Shown: positions 22,213 through 33,674 of the stretch, piece by piece
Layout: every line of letters starts with the position of its first letter
Position numbering within the stretch: position 1 is the stretch's first letter
Assembly: GCA_024036415.1 (NCBI GenBank)
Contig: JAMWET010003391.1
Coordinates: 112,001-176,000 of the forward strand
Source of the DNA: Prochilodus magdalenae
Taxonomy: Eukaryota; Chordata; Actinopteri; Characiformes; Prochilodontidae
Direction of reading: 5' to 3'
DNA: 64,000 nucleotides
Program-made: the position numbers and the translations under genes
Notes under the pieces: model-generated
What the model was told of the DNA's origin: nothing
Database searches by the model: none
What the model saw: the letters and a program-made list of their open reading frames with translations, nothing else

Positions 22213-23320
22213 AGCAAACAATGTTGGTGTACGGCTAAAGGAATGAACGGATGAAGGAACAATGTTGGTGTACGGATAAAGGAATGAACGGACGAAGGAA
22301 CAATGTTGGTGTACGAATAAAAGAATGAACGGATGAAAAAACAATGTTGGTGTATGGATAAAGGAATGAATGGATGGAGGACCAATGTTGGTGTATGGAT
22401 AAAGGAATGAATGGATGAAAAAACAATGTTGGTGTACGAATAAAAGAATGAACGGATGAAGGAACAATGTTGGTGTACGAATAAAGGAATGAACGGACGA
22501 AGGAACAATGTTGGTGTACAAATAAAAGAATGAACGGATGAAAAAACAATGTTGTTGTATGGATAAAGGAATGAATGGATGGAGGACCAATGTTGGTGTA
22601 TGGATAAAGGAATGAATGGATGGAGGAACAATGTTGGTGTACGGATAAAGGAATGAATGGATGGAGGAACAATGTTGGTGTATGGATAAAGGAATGAACG
22701 GATGAAGGAACAATGTTGGTGTATGGATAAAGGAATGAATGGATGGAGGAACAATGTTGGTGTATGGATAAAGGAATGAATGGATGGAGGAGCAATGTTG
22801 GTGTATGGATAAAGGAATGAATGGAGGAGCAATGCTGGTGTATGGAATGGGAAGAACAATGTTGGTGTATGGATAAAGGAATGAACGGATGGAGGAACAA
22901 TGTTGGTTTACGGATAAGGAAGGAATGAACAATGGATGTACGGATGAAGGAACGAATGGATGTTGGTGTATGGATAAAAAGGAATGAAAAAATCAAATGG
23001 ATAAAGGATGAACGGAAGGAAACAATGTTGGTGTATGGATAAAGGAATGAATGGATGGAGGAACAATGTTGGTGTATGGATAAAGGAATGAATGGATGAA
23101 GGAACAATGTTGGTGTGTGGATAAAGGAATGAATGGATGGAGGAACAGTGTTGGTGTATGGATGAAAGAATGAACGGATGAAGGAACAATGTTGGTGTAC
23201 GAATAAAGGAATGAACGGATGAAGGAACAATGTTGGTGTATGGATAAAGGAATGAACGTATGGAGGAGCAATGTTGGTGTATGGATGAAGGAATGAATGA
23301 ATGGAGGAACAATGTTGTAT
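22213..23320. repeat. 41-bp tandem minisatellite (about 27 copies)
   Basis: Unit landmarks are GGAACAATGTTGGTGTATGG and ATAAAGGAATGAATGGATGG, with starts exactly 41 bp apart over most of the array. Copies vary at a few positions (TATGG/TACGG/TACGA; GGAGGA/GAAGGA). A more rearranged zone lies at 22830-23030. The reverse complement has no stop in any frame of the consensus, so three long overlapping minus-strand frames (up to 378 codons, rich in HSFIHTPTLF-like peptides) arise automatically. They are not genes. Confidence 0.97.
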
Positions 23321-23639
23321 AGGTAAACTACTGACCAGGAGGTCTAGCTTGCTAGCTTGTGGGTATCCCAAGTTAGCTTAGGCTACTAAGGTTCTCTGAC
23401 TCTGGTACCATTTTGTGTGGGTGAGACAAGAGACATCAGCTCTGTGATTGGTTAGGAAATGCTTATAGAAGTGTTAGCCAAGATTAAGACCGCCCACTTT
23501 ACATGGAGAAGAGAGAACCAGTGTGAAATACACAGGATCGTATTGTGGCCCAGAGCTTTAAATTGTGGAACTGTGTGATGATGGTTTGGACCCACTGACA
23601 GCTCTTGTCCATTGGAAGGGTTAACACAACACTTTCTCC

Positions 23640-23765
23640 TTTTATCTTGTTTATAAGCTGCAGCAAATGTGCAACTGCAAAGGCAGTTTGCATGATGTTG
23701 CCTCAGGTTAACAACCCCGCTTTCCTCACTTTCCAATGACTCCAATACGTTTAGGAGTTTTAAAA
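23640..23765. repeat. Dispersed repeat R, diverged partial copy
   Basis: GCATGATGTTGCCTCAGG, AACAACCCCGCTTTCCTCAC and CAATGACTCCAATACG align with the first half of repeat R (3166-3400). Confidence 0.55.
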
Positions 23766-23995
23766 AAAAAACTGTAAAAAGCTTGGACTGGCTCATTCTT
23801 TCTTCTGGTGCTTATTCCAGTCTGAATTACTTGGTAGTTTTCTATTGTTGCAGAACACAACATACCCCTAAAGTATGTCCACAGTAATTATTTGGTAAAA
23901 AGTGTTCCCGAATTTAATAACGAGGCCTATTTTTATGCTAGGAAAATGAATCAAACACTTGTATAAACAGGGTTAGTTACCCATGCACTCATCAT

Positions 23996-24413
23996 CAAAA
24001 GAATAGCTGCACCCGAGAGGATTCTGGGATTGCAGTGCTATGGGGAAGGAAGATAAAGGTTCCCAGGAACAGTACATGATGAATGTGAATGGTGAATTTA
24101 GACTGATATGGCCAATATCTATTGGGCTACACATAGAGAAGTAGTGTCTCTCAGTATGGCATCAGGCCGCCATGTTTGCTAATATAACATGACGGACATC
24201 TCGGCATGGAGTTGTAGAGGTTCCTAATGGGTTTACCAGTGGTGCTGGCCCTAACAAAATGACTCATGGAGTGCATCACTGCTTGCTGAATGTCCACAGT
24301 CGTTAATCATATGGATGTCTCACAATATCAACCCTACCCACCAAGTTTCATTCCTATTGGTTGATTCCTTCTGGGTGCAACCTTTTGTTTTTTGATTGAT
24401 GAGTATAGCAGTA
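23996..24413 (-). mobile_element. Tc1-like lineage B short derivative with both termini
   Basis: Left end CACTCATCATCAAAAGAATA with GCTGCACCC; right end GGGTGCAACCTTTTG...TTGATTGATGAGTA, forming imperfect inverted repeats. The interior keeps the 3' part (CACATAGAGAAGTAGTGTCTC) and 5' part (CACCAAGTTTCATTCC) but no transposase core, so this ~418-bp copy is MITE-like. It directly precedes the palindromic array. Confidence 0.85.
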
Positions 24414-24424
24414 GTAGTTGTCCT

Positions 24425-25265
24425 TTCAATAGCTTAGCTGCAACAGGCTCCTCCCAGCATTACTGATGCTACTTTGATTTCCATTCAACTACTAAGTAGC
24501 ATCAGTAATGCTAGATGAAGCCTGTAGCTTAGCTGCAGCAGGCTCCTCCCAGCATTACTGATGCTACTTAGTAGTTGTTTACAATTGGGCTCAACAGAAG
24601 CACCACCCGAAACACTTCCCTTGCTAAAAAAGTGCAAAGTGTTTCGGGTGGTGCTTATAATGGCCCAATTGTAAACAAGTACTAAAACTCTGAATGGAAA
24701 TCAAAGTAGCATCAGTAATGCTAGATGAAGCCTGTAGCTTAGCTGCAGCAGGCTCCTCCCAGCATTACTGATGCTACTTAGTAGTTGTTTACAATTGGGC
24801 TCAACAGAAGCACCACCTGAAACACTTTCCTTGCTAAAAAAGTGCACAGTGTTTCGGGTGATGCTTATAATGGCCCAATTGTAAACAACTGCTAATACTC
24901 TGAATGGAAATCAAAGTAGCATCAGTAATGCTGGGTGAAGCCTATAGCTTAGCTGCAATAGGCTCCTCCCATCATTACTGATACTACTTAGTAGTTGTTT
25001 ACAATTGGGCCATTATAAGCACCACCCAATACACTTTCCTTGCTAAAAAAGTGGAAAGCGTTTCGGGTGGTGCTTTTAATGGCCCAATTGTAAACAACTG
25101 CTAATACTCTGAATGGAAATCAAAGTAGCATCAGTAATGCTGGGTGAAGCCTATAGCTTAGCTGCAATAGGCTCCTCCCATCATTACAGATGCTACTTAG
25201 TAGCTGTTTACAATTGGGCCATTATAAGCACCACCCGAAACACTTCCCTTGCTTTATAAGTGGAA
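24425..25265. repeat. Alternating inverted-repeat array, ~209-bp period (~105-bp half-units)
   Basis: The sequence alternates between a forward half-unit (GGCTCCTCCCAGCATTACTG, ACTTAGTAGTTGTTTACAAT, AGCACCACCCGAAACACTT) and its reverse complement (AGTGTTTCGGGTGGTGCTT, GGCCCAATTGTAAACAA, AGTAGCATCAGTAATGCT). Palindrome centres therefore alternate between TTGCTAAAAAAGTG and AGCTTAGCTGCAGC about every 105 bp, and direct copies recur every ~209 bp (24520, 24731, 24940, 25150). About eight half-units are present; the first is shortened. Strong cruciform or hairpin potential. Not recognised as a named family. Confidence 0.93.
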
Positions 25266-27360
25266 AGCACAAGGAAGCTTTCACCCTATATGTGATCCTT
25301 GTAGCAACATCTGACAATGAACTGCAGCCCATTGATACTGGACAATAACGGTCGGCAATTCTTTGGCAGGAGTGTGAGCTTGTGTACCATTCAAACAAAT
25401 TGCTTCCAGAGATTTTCATATCCAAGGCCAACATGACTCATTCACAGGATTGTGTTTACCCTGATGAAGACTTAACAGCAAGTGATGGATGTGGATGTGA
25501 CCTAGGATAATTGGTCATCTGGACAGTGCTAATATTTTCCAATGGTAGCCGCTCGTTCTTTCCAGCCCACTCAGGTGGGGAACGTCAGCCAAGTCTTTTT
25601 GCGGTACCCAATCATGCATTATTCCGTATCGGAAAACAGCAGACGAGTGTGTCTTCTGCAGGAGTGATACCGGCGGGCTTTGGAGGAGAAGACGGTTTAT
25701 CTCTCTTTGATTGAGGGTATCAGTGTGATGGTATCAGGTCACACAAACAGCAAACTCGATGCCCTCTGACAGGCTATGGAAAACATACGGTATTTATTAG
25801 TATGGATTCCAAATGATTAGCAGGGGCAGCTCTGGAGAGGAAGGCTCGGGTTCAGCTGGGAGCAAGAGGAGAGGATGGGCATCAATCTGCTTTCTGAGAG
25901 AGAGAGAGACCCACTTTCCCTTCTCCCCGAGGGCTTCAGGCAGCAGGTGGTTCACATTTTATCCAGCGTAGAATTGAATAATAATAATAACAACACAAAT
26001 TCAGTATGAAATGGAAAATTCATCCCGGGAACAGCAAAGCAAAGTTTCCGACATGTTTCCACCCCTGATTGAACTTCATGACACCGTGTACGTCAGGTGA
26101 GGCCTGGAAAGAGTGGGCCCATGGGTCATAAATCCCGATGCTCTATTTCACTGCTGCCGCAGCGGAATGTTGCTACGTCTTTAGAGAATGGCTTAAATTC
26201 GGCGAGAGCTTTCTCTGTAATTCCACTCAACTGCCTCCGTCTGCTTATGCCGCAGGGTACACAACCTTCCCGAGCGCTGAGTAGTCCGTGATTTAAACAC
26301 TCTCATCTGCTCATCCATCATCATTCTGGCTTGGACCTGAGCATGCCAGTCTACCTCCACCTACAATGTCATAATCTCCAGCATCTAGAAACCCTTTAAA
26401 AGGGCTCCATGTTCTCATTCTGGCACCCGATTCGCCTTAAGCTGCGCTCGTGTTTTATAGTAGCGTGCTCCCCCTAATCGCTGAGCCTAATTTGCATCGA
26501 CGGCTAAGAATAGCCTGGATTCAATGGCCCTCGCTCCAACGCAAAAGAAGGAATAGTTCACGGTATGAAAAATAGAAAGTGTTGAACGTATTTTTGGTCA
26601 TCTAAAAAAAAAAAAACGAGTACGGGGCCCGTAAAAGAATCTGGCGTTCTCTCGTAAAATCTCAAATAGCTCAAGAATTAATCACTGAATCAATTTTATT
26701 ACATCAGCCGCATTTTATAGCTCACAGTTGTCCTGTAACTGCAGATACTGGAGTCAAACTTCTATGCCCGAGCCAGGATGCCCAACCAGTGGATGCAAAC
26801 GTTAAACAATAGGTCAAATTCTTAATGGGGCTATTACAGCTGCCCACATCCTGGGGCAGCTACGTTCGTACGCCAGTAGAAAACGATAAAATGGTACTGT
26901 GGATTATACCGATCCAGAAAGCATCTGGGAGTCTTGTTGGTAATGTATTTGGTTAACAACGGCAGGCCTTAATCTTATTTTGCATAGCACTGTATGTTGC
27001 ATGCTAGTGGTGGATGGCATGCTTATTTATTTTAGGTAATTTGTTTTACAAGGGGTTAGTGTTCCTACATTCACAATACCTGGCAACAAGCTGCTTATGT
27101 CGCCCCAAGTTTGTCTCTAGTGGGTGTGTCCAAGGCTGTTCTCGTTGTCACCTGTGGGTGTGTACGAGGTCCAGGGAAGCTAGCTACTTCTTAAAGCACC
27201 TATTATCATTGCAAAATGTTTTGTATGGAAACCTAACTGCTTGCATTCGTGGCTGGTTTTATTGGCTGGTTAGCATGCTGGCTAATCTAGCTAGCTATTG
27301 ATTGACTCTCTATTGAGTATCTCACCACACTTCTATTTTCTTTAAATGTATATGTACATA
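25266..27360. other. Unique DNA; candidate conserved non-coding block about 25900-26730
   Basis: No repeat or gene recognised. The stretch around 26060-26560 is non-repetitive, GC-balanced and contains words such as CCTAATTTGCATCGACGG, but nothing proves function. Short open frames (for example 25511-25714 and 26097-26291) have no recognised relatives. Confidence 0.25.
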
Positions 27361-27883
27361 CAGGGGTTGGACAATGAAACTGAAACTTTTAGTGTGGGAG
27401 GTCTCATGGCTAAATTGGACCAGCCTGGTGGCCAGTCTTCATTAACTGCACATTGCACCAGTAAGAGCAGAGTGTGAAGGTTCAGTTAGCAGGTAAGAGC
27501 ACAGTTCTGCTCAAAATACTGCAATGCACACAACATTATGGGTGACATTCCAGAGTTCAAAAGAGGACAGATTGTTGGTGCACGTCTTGCTGGCGCATCT
27601 GTGACCAAGACAGCAAGTCTTTGTGATGTATCAAGAGCCACGGTATCCAGGGTAATGTCAGCATACCACCAAGAAGGACGAACCTCCACCAGCATCACGT
27701 AGTGACCTGGCCACTATCCTGCAAGAAGAATGGCTTAAAATCCCTCTGACCACTGTGCAGGACGCAGTATATGTCATTCCCAAGACCAACTGACGCTGTA
27801 TTGGCCACAAAAGGAGGCCCTACACCATACTAATAAATGATTGTGGTCTAAAACCAAGTGTTTCAGTTTCATTGTCCAACCTG
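27361..27883 (+). mobile_element. Tc1-like lineage A deletion derivative, copy 2
   Basis: Same inverted termini as copy 1, flanked by TA on both sides (27359-27360, 27884-27885). The right terminus has lost two of its four C residues (CCAACCTG instead of CCAACCCCTG). The interior deletion junction is the same as in copies 1 and 3. Length 523 bp. Confidence 0.92.
27538..27702 (+). pseudogene. Tc1 transposase N-terminal remnant (54 codons), copy 2
   Basis: ATG at 27538 to TAG at 27700-27702, same length as copies 1 and 3. It encodes the helix-turn-helix segment VTKTASLCDVSRATVSRV and ends ...TSTSIT before the stop at the deletion junction. After the junction, EEWLKIPLTTVQDAVYVIP and, after a frame slip, a C-terminal KGGPTPY-type end are recognisable. 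The frame is intact in this copy too. It keeps a potential DNA-binding domain without a catalytic domain. Confidence 0.85.
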
Positions 27884-28640
27884 TAGATGCATCATATAAA
27901 CTGGGAAAAGAAGAAACAGCGATTATGAGCTTTTCCTCCATGTTTACCACCACACTGCTGAGAACTGGAACCCAATGCTGGGAGGAACAAAACGTCCAGA
28001 GAACAGAAGCTGGGGAATTTGTTGAAGCTGATTTTACAATGTCGCTAACTGTTTCATAATTCATTTGCATGAAGTTGAGAAAATCTCAACTCGATTTGTC
28101 ACTTGTCGCTCTGTTGCTTGCTGTTTGTTGCCTAATCATGCCTACGAATCACATCCTCGCATGGGAAATGACCGGTCGCTTGTCGCTCTGTGGCATGCTA
28201 GTATGAAAATAGGGTCATGCCCTGGCCTGTTTTAACTTAAAGATGCATGTGTCCCAATTACATTACGTTATAAGCCACTGGCTACTTTTGCACTAGTCTT
28301 TTGTGGTAAGAGTCAGCATGCTAAGTGGATCCAAACCTATGCAACAGTGTTGAATAACAGTGTTATTCAACTTGCACTACTGTTTATAGTGGCACTGTCC
28401 TACCACTTTAATCCTATACCTTAATTCCACTAGTCATATGTCAGTTTATCGTCCTAAAGTTGACCTGATTTGACTTGATTATGCAAACCTGTCAATTTAA
28501 AACCCATTATGAGTGTGTTTGTGACTGGGCAGATATGTTAGGTATAAACAGGGGTGGATTTACTGATTACTGGGCTTTAGGTAGAAGACAAGAATGAGGA
28601 AAGGAACCCCTGTATGGATATGTATATATCTTTATCCATC
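27884..28640. other. Unassigned
   Basis: No feature recognised. Confidence 0.5.
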
Positions 28641-28641
28641 C

Positions 28642-28707
<66 letters not shown>
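28641..28707. repeat. (CTAT)n microsatellite
   Basis: About 16 copies of a CTAT tetranucleotide. Confidence 0.97.
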
Positions 28708-29084
28708 ATATCTATTCACACTATTCTTCAATGGACAGGGGCAACCACAGGATCCCCACAGAGCAGGTAATATTTCGGTAGTAAAGCTCCATGAATTAAA
28801 AGTAAAAAAAGTCATCTCTGCGACCCTTCCAGTAAATATTCTAAGTTTTTTAAAAGAATGGAAGTAATTTGGAGAGAAAATTCCAGAGTGCTGAAAGTAA
28901 ATGAATACCACTTGTTTAATGTCATACACCATTTGTTTAGCTTCATACATGTTAACAGATAAAACCAAGCTGCCCAACACAATGGCTTAAGCAAGAAAAG
29001 TCACCCATTTCAGCTGACGCACAATCCCTTCTTCGAAGGGTCTGTGGTTTGTTCACATTCTGACTTATTGCACATTCGCCATAT
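28708..29084. other. Unassigned
   Basis: No feature recognised. Confidence 0.45.
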
Positions 29085-29430
29085 CCAGTAAAACTTCCAG
29101 CAGCACACCACCAGCATGCCAGTGTCACTGCAGTGCTGAGAATGGTCTATTACCCATAGAAGATAAGATATGATAAGATAACCATTGACTGATCCCAAAG
29201 AAAATTGCTGTTAATAGCTGCGGTGGTCCTATGAGGTACCTGACCATTGAAGAACTAGGTAAAAGGGGGCTAGCAAAGTATACAGACAGAAAGATGGACT
29301 ACAGTCTGTAATTGTAGAACTACAAAATGCTCCTGTATGGTAGGCGGAGCTAAATAAAATGAACAATGTGTTTAGATTCAAGGAGCGGATTTAATCAGTG
29401 TACCTAATAAAGTGGCAGGCAGTGTTAGGG
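29085..29430. mobile_element. Dispersed DNA-element fragment
   Basis: CAGTGTCACTGCAGTGCTGA, GGTGGTCCTATGAGG, TGACCATTGAAGAACTAGG, AGATGGACTACAGTCTGTAA, TTGTAGAACTACAAA and the end TCAGTGTACCTAATAAAGTG match a recurrent fish repeat known to me by pattern. A ~50-bp GATAAGATATGATAAGATAA-containing insertion near 29160 interrupts it. Confidence 0.5.
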
Positions 29431-30873
29431 AGCAATTGGGGAACAGTCACCATCTAATGATAACATTACATACTGTTCTCAGTCACTCCCAACAGAATGA
29501 ACTGCTTGTGTGCTGAGCTGAACAACTGCCCATCCTGTGCACTGCATGGCACATGCTTTAGCTGCATTGACCAGGTGCTCCTGCTTCATGCAACTCTGGA
29601 CCAGCCATTTGTAATTCTGCTTTGTGACAAGTGTAGGACAGCAATTGGCAATTGGTCAGGAGAAATGTACGAATGACGCAGCGTTAAAGTCTTCCTGGCA
29701 GTTCTTTAACTGATAGCAATGGTCAAACAATTGCTTCTAGCTTATCGGTTAATCATTCCCTTAGTGCGTGCCGATGCCTCTGCTGATTCCAGTCTGCTGG
29801 TGCTGCTCCCACTTCCCTTCTCTTTCTATCCAATCACTTTTGGTTTCATTCCTTCCCTCCATTTATTCAAATTACAAAGCACGAAGCTTGCTCTTCTCTT
29901 TTATTTCATTAAGCATTTAATTTGAGAGGCCTTCTGTGGTTTGGCTGGCCATTGAGGTTTACGCAGTTTACTGGAGATGCTTTAGAAAGATAAGGTGCTA
30001 TGAGAAACAGGAGAGGACCACGTTGCCTAACAACTGGTGTACCGGAGGTAGCCAAAAACTACTATAAAACCCGTGCGGTCAGCCGGTGTAGAAGGGATAT
30101 AGCCATGCAGCGGTGAGCTGAGGCTTTGGCACTTTGCAATAGGCAAGCATAAAAAAGCCTGAGTGGTTCAACGTGGCTCAGTCGCTGAGTAAAAGCAGCG
30201 CCTCAACCCGCTGACCTCTGTAAAACCCTGCTTCATGTGCTGCCCGCACCTTTGCTGTGCGCTGAGTGGGCAGAACAGTGCCCTCGGCTACATAGCGGGT
30301 GGTCTTGGTGGTTAGCTGATTCACGAGAGGGTCAGGCTCATATTTCAAAGCTCCTGTTAGAACAGGTAAGGTATCCCATTGAAGGGTTCAACTGAGGTGT
30401 CATGCGTAAGGAACCGATAGGAAGGCTTCCCGGATCAGATCACGTCCTCACTCTCAGGTTGGCCATTGGCGAATTCCAGTAAGTGCTCCGGTTTATTGCA
30501 TTGCCGTGTGTTTATGTGTTCTGGATTATGAAGATAGAGGGCCAGCGGGAGCTCTAAAGCTTTGCTGGTGACACCATCTCACTTTATTAGAGATGGTGGA
30601 GCTGTTCTGGGCCACCAGAACCACTTGTGCCCCTCCCCTGCCCCTCCACCAGAAATAGCTCAGAGGGAGCAATGCAAAAATGCTCAGTTTCAGCTGTAAT
30701 ACAATCATTCCAAGTGGGACAAACCTCATAAAACCACACATGGAGGCGAAACAAGAAGGTTGACTTCCTCTATAAAAACGTCCATACACATGGACAATTC
30801 ATAAATGAAGTCATTTGTTTTATGGAGGTTTGGCTACGATGCTTTTAGCCTTCAACAAGAGACATATTTATTC
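29431..30873. other. Unassigned
   Basis: No gene or repeat recognised. Confidence 0.45.
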
Positions 30874-31395
30874 GAGTCACATTATTATGACCACACATAA
30901 TATCCAGAGCAACCACAGTGTGCAGCACAGACTCAATTAGACGGGCTGGAAGTGACTCAGTAAGGTGCTGGTAGGTTGTCACAGGTATCTGGAGCTAGGT
31001 TGACACAGTTGCTGGAGGGTGCATGGGGAAGGATCCATAGAGTGAACATAACAATCAAGGTGGTCCCCCAGATGCTCAGTTGGGTTCGAATCTGAGGAAA
31101 TAGGGGGCCAGGGTAGTACTCGGAAGTCTTGGTCATGCTCTTCCAACCATTGTCAGATGTTTCTAGGCATGTGGCATGTGGCACTGTCTTGCTGGAAGAT
31201 TCCATTCGCCCTAGTGAAGACAATCAGAATGCATGGGTGTACGTGATCTGCTGGAATGGATTCATACCCAAATCGGTTGAGAGTGCCTTCCATGTGGATG
31301 AGTGGACACAGAGAATGACACGAAAACTTGATTTCCTTCATGGGCTATGCAGTGGCGCCTGTTGAAAGCAAGAGGTGGTCATAATAATGTGGCTC
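30874..31395 (-). mobile_element. Tc1-like lineage E deletion derivative
   Basis: Inverted termini GAGTCACATTATTATGACCA (30874) and TGGTCATAATAATGTGGCTC (ending 31395), about 520 bp apart, enclose a fragmentary transposase on the minus strand. No clean TA duplication is visible at the ends, so the exact boundaries are uncertain. Confidence 0.85.
30963..31341 (-). pseudogene. Tc1 DDE transposase remnant, lineage E
   Basis: On the minus strand from 31341 down, the reading MEGTLNRFGYESIPADHVHP and then GIFQQDSATCHMPRNI is the core region of a Tc1 transposase; QQDSATCH carries the second catalytic aspartate. A frame slip follows, and the next region (near 31100) encodes the equivalent of the DLNP-E-HLWD motif only when frames are switched. 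The first aspartate region and the N-terminal DNA-binding domain are missing. Inactive fossil. Confidence 0.75.
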
Positions 31396-32220
31396 AACTG
31401 TGTAGAATGTAACGGTGGCTGGGAGGAGCAGGCAGGTCACCTCCAACCTCACACCTTTTGCACATGGCAGTTGTCAACACTAACAACTAACCCACAATTC
31501 AGCACTAACAACTTTGTTGGCATATATTGTTCACAACCGTCACAACTGTCTCTTAGCACGAATGTGGCACTAGTGCTCTTCATGGCCACATCTCTCATAT
31601 GTCCACGACTGTGTGGAACCACAGCAAGTTATTACAATATGAAAAAAATTATTTATTCATTAATTTTGTATCTGTGTTGTCAGATAAACTATTACAATGG
31701 CTATGTTGTCTCTCTCTGTGTGTGAATTGCAGTCACTCTGTTTTCAAAAAAAACTCCTCCTGCTTTTCTTTGCCATAGAAACACAATCTACACTCCTACA
31801 GCTTTTCTCTGAAAATCAGTATACTAATAACCAGTATTAAAAATAATGCCACAATGTGAACGCAGCAGCATTACTCTGTAGGTTGGCATATGTATACACA
31901 CACACACATATATATATATACACAAATTAGAAAAATCGTTCTACAAAACGTGATATAAAAACACAAAAACAATACCAAAAAAATAAATAAATAAATAAAT
32001 AAAAAAATAAAATATATATATATATATAAATTGTATTGTTTTTATAGCATTCTTTTTTTTAATATGTGAAATGAAGCTAACAATTAAGAAATGCCATATA
32101 AAAATGTGCAGACATATTTTGAAAAAACACTGCATTTGAACCAGCACATTCAATTTTTACATCAAACTGTAGATCAAAAACAGCTTCAATAAAAATAGCA
32201 TTGAAAACACTTTCATCAAA
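31396..32220. other. Unassigned, with simple repeats
   Basis: Contains a CA/TA microsatellite at about 31895-31922 and AAAT/AT-rich simple sequence at about 31977-32030. Otherwise nothing recognised. Confidence 0.55.
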
Positions 32221-32230
32221 ACACATACAC

Positions 32231-32864
32231 GGACAAAATTGTTGGTACCCTTCAATTATAGAAAGAAAAGCCCACAACGTTCACTGAAATAACTGACAGA
32301 ATAATAATAAATACAAATGACTGAAAATCAACTAATGAAAATCAGGCATTACTTTTGAATTGTAGCTCAACAGGATCATTTTAACCAACACTAATGACTA
32401 ACTACTCATGAAACTGACCTGGATAGAAATGATGGCACCCTTAACAGCCTTTTGAACCTTTCTGTATCCCTCAGTGAGACTTCTGCACCTGTCCACAGGT
32501 ATTTTGGCCCACTCCTCGTGAGCAAACTGCTCCAGCTGTCTCAGGTTTGAAGGGTGCCTTCTCCAGACTGCTTGTTTTAAGCTGTTCACCTGTGATGCTA
32601 ATTACAGGCCACACCCTAGTTTAACATGTCCCCATGGTCAAATGATATTTTTTTTAGGGGTACCGTAATTTCTTTCCAGGCCAGTTTCATTAGTTTGTGT
32701 TTTAAAATGATTCTGATGAACCACAATTCAAAATCAATGTCAGATTTTAATTAGATGATGTTCAGTACATCTTTATGTATTATTACTTTCGTCAGTTTCA
32801 AGTTATTTCAGTGACCATAATGGATTTTTCTGTCTTTAATAGAAGGATAACAACAATTTTGTCC
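32231..32864. mobile_element. Foldback-type non-autonomous DNA element
   Basis: Ends GGACAAAATTGTTGGTACCC and CAACAATTTTGTCC are inverted. The similarity continues inward for about 210 bp per arm: left GTTCACTGAAATAAC, TTTTGAATTGTAGCTCAACA and GAAACTGACCTGG pair with right GTTATTTCAGTGACC, CCACAATTCAAAATC and CCAGGCCAGTTTCAT. A ~210-bp centre (about 32450-32655) contains GTATTTTGGCCCACTCCTCG. The long arms make it a foldback element; no transposase is present. Confidence 0.85.
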
Positions 32865-33674
32865 ACATGTGTATATTCCAAGCCCATGTTACTGAAAGGA
32901 AAATTAATAATGCATAGTTCAAACAAGCAAAGCTTGTATTTTATAGTTTCTGTAAAATGGGGTTAAGAAGCTTACAACAAGAGCAGCAAGCTATAATTAG
33001 AACAAGAATCTATTTAGAGGCTAAAAGTACCAAAAACTAAATGATCCTAAATTGTTAAATAAATTGTTCATTACCTCTTGTGACAATCACATGATGGATT
33101 TCCAAAGGTATGTGTCTGTGGAGTCAAAAAATGTTAAGCAGTCTCACATGGTCGAGAAGATAAACTGGGGCACGAAGGTCTCTTGAAAGTGCGAAGCAGG
33201 AGAAATTAGTGTTGGGCCCGAAATGCCGGTGTGCGGTGTCCAGGGCATTCGAACACAGGCGTTCCAAAACAGGAAACGTGTGTGTTGAGGGCCTGCAGGG
33301 AGCTGTGAGGCTTGTATACTGGATATAACAATAGCGCGGATGGTTGAAAGGTGACGTAGTTAAAAGGTGCCACTTTCTGAAAGTGACGTGAAATTACCCT
33401 GGCGTTATGCGTTCGCATGACTCATATTCTGTGCTCCAGTGCTTCCACACTAACGGCTAGTGGCTTCCAAACACAGCTCAAATGTCAGTACAAGAACTTT
33501 TGTTGTTAAAACCACATAAACACATTGAAGAAAACAACAAGAAACTTACTTAGTGACTTTAACAAGACCTTCCTGCAAACACTGTGGTGATGGCAAGCAC
33601 AGCACTGGGGATTACTTTCCCCATTCCTTATCACCACTGAAAAGATGCCCATCTATGACCTGAGTATAACCCTG
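32865..33674. other. Unassigned
   Basis: No feature recognised. Confidence 0.45.

Noticed and set aside
22235..23371. Minus-strand open frame of 378 codons, plus overlapping frames of 243 and 232 codons
   Set aside because: Entirely inside the 41-bp minisatellite; open in every frame because the unit lacks stops on that strand.
24425..25265. CRISPR-like regular repeats
   Set aside because: Repeats alternate in orientation, spacers are not unique, and the genome is vertebrate.
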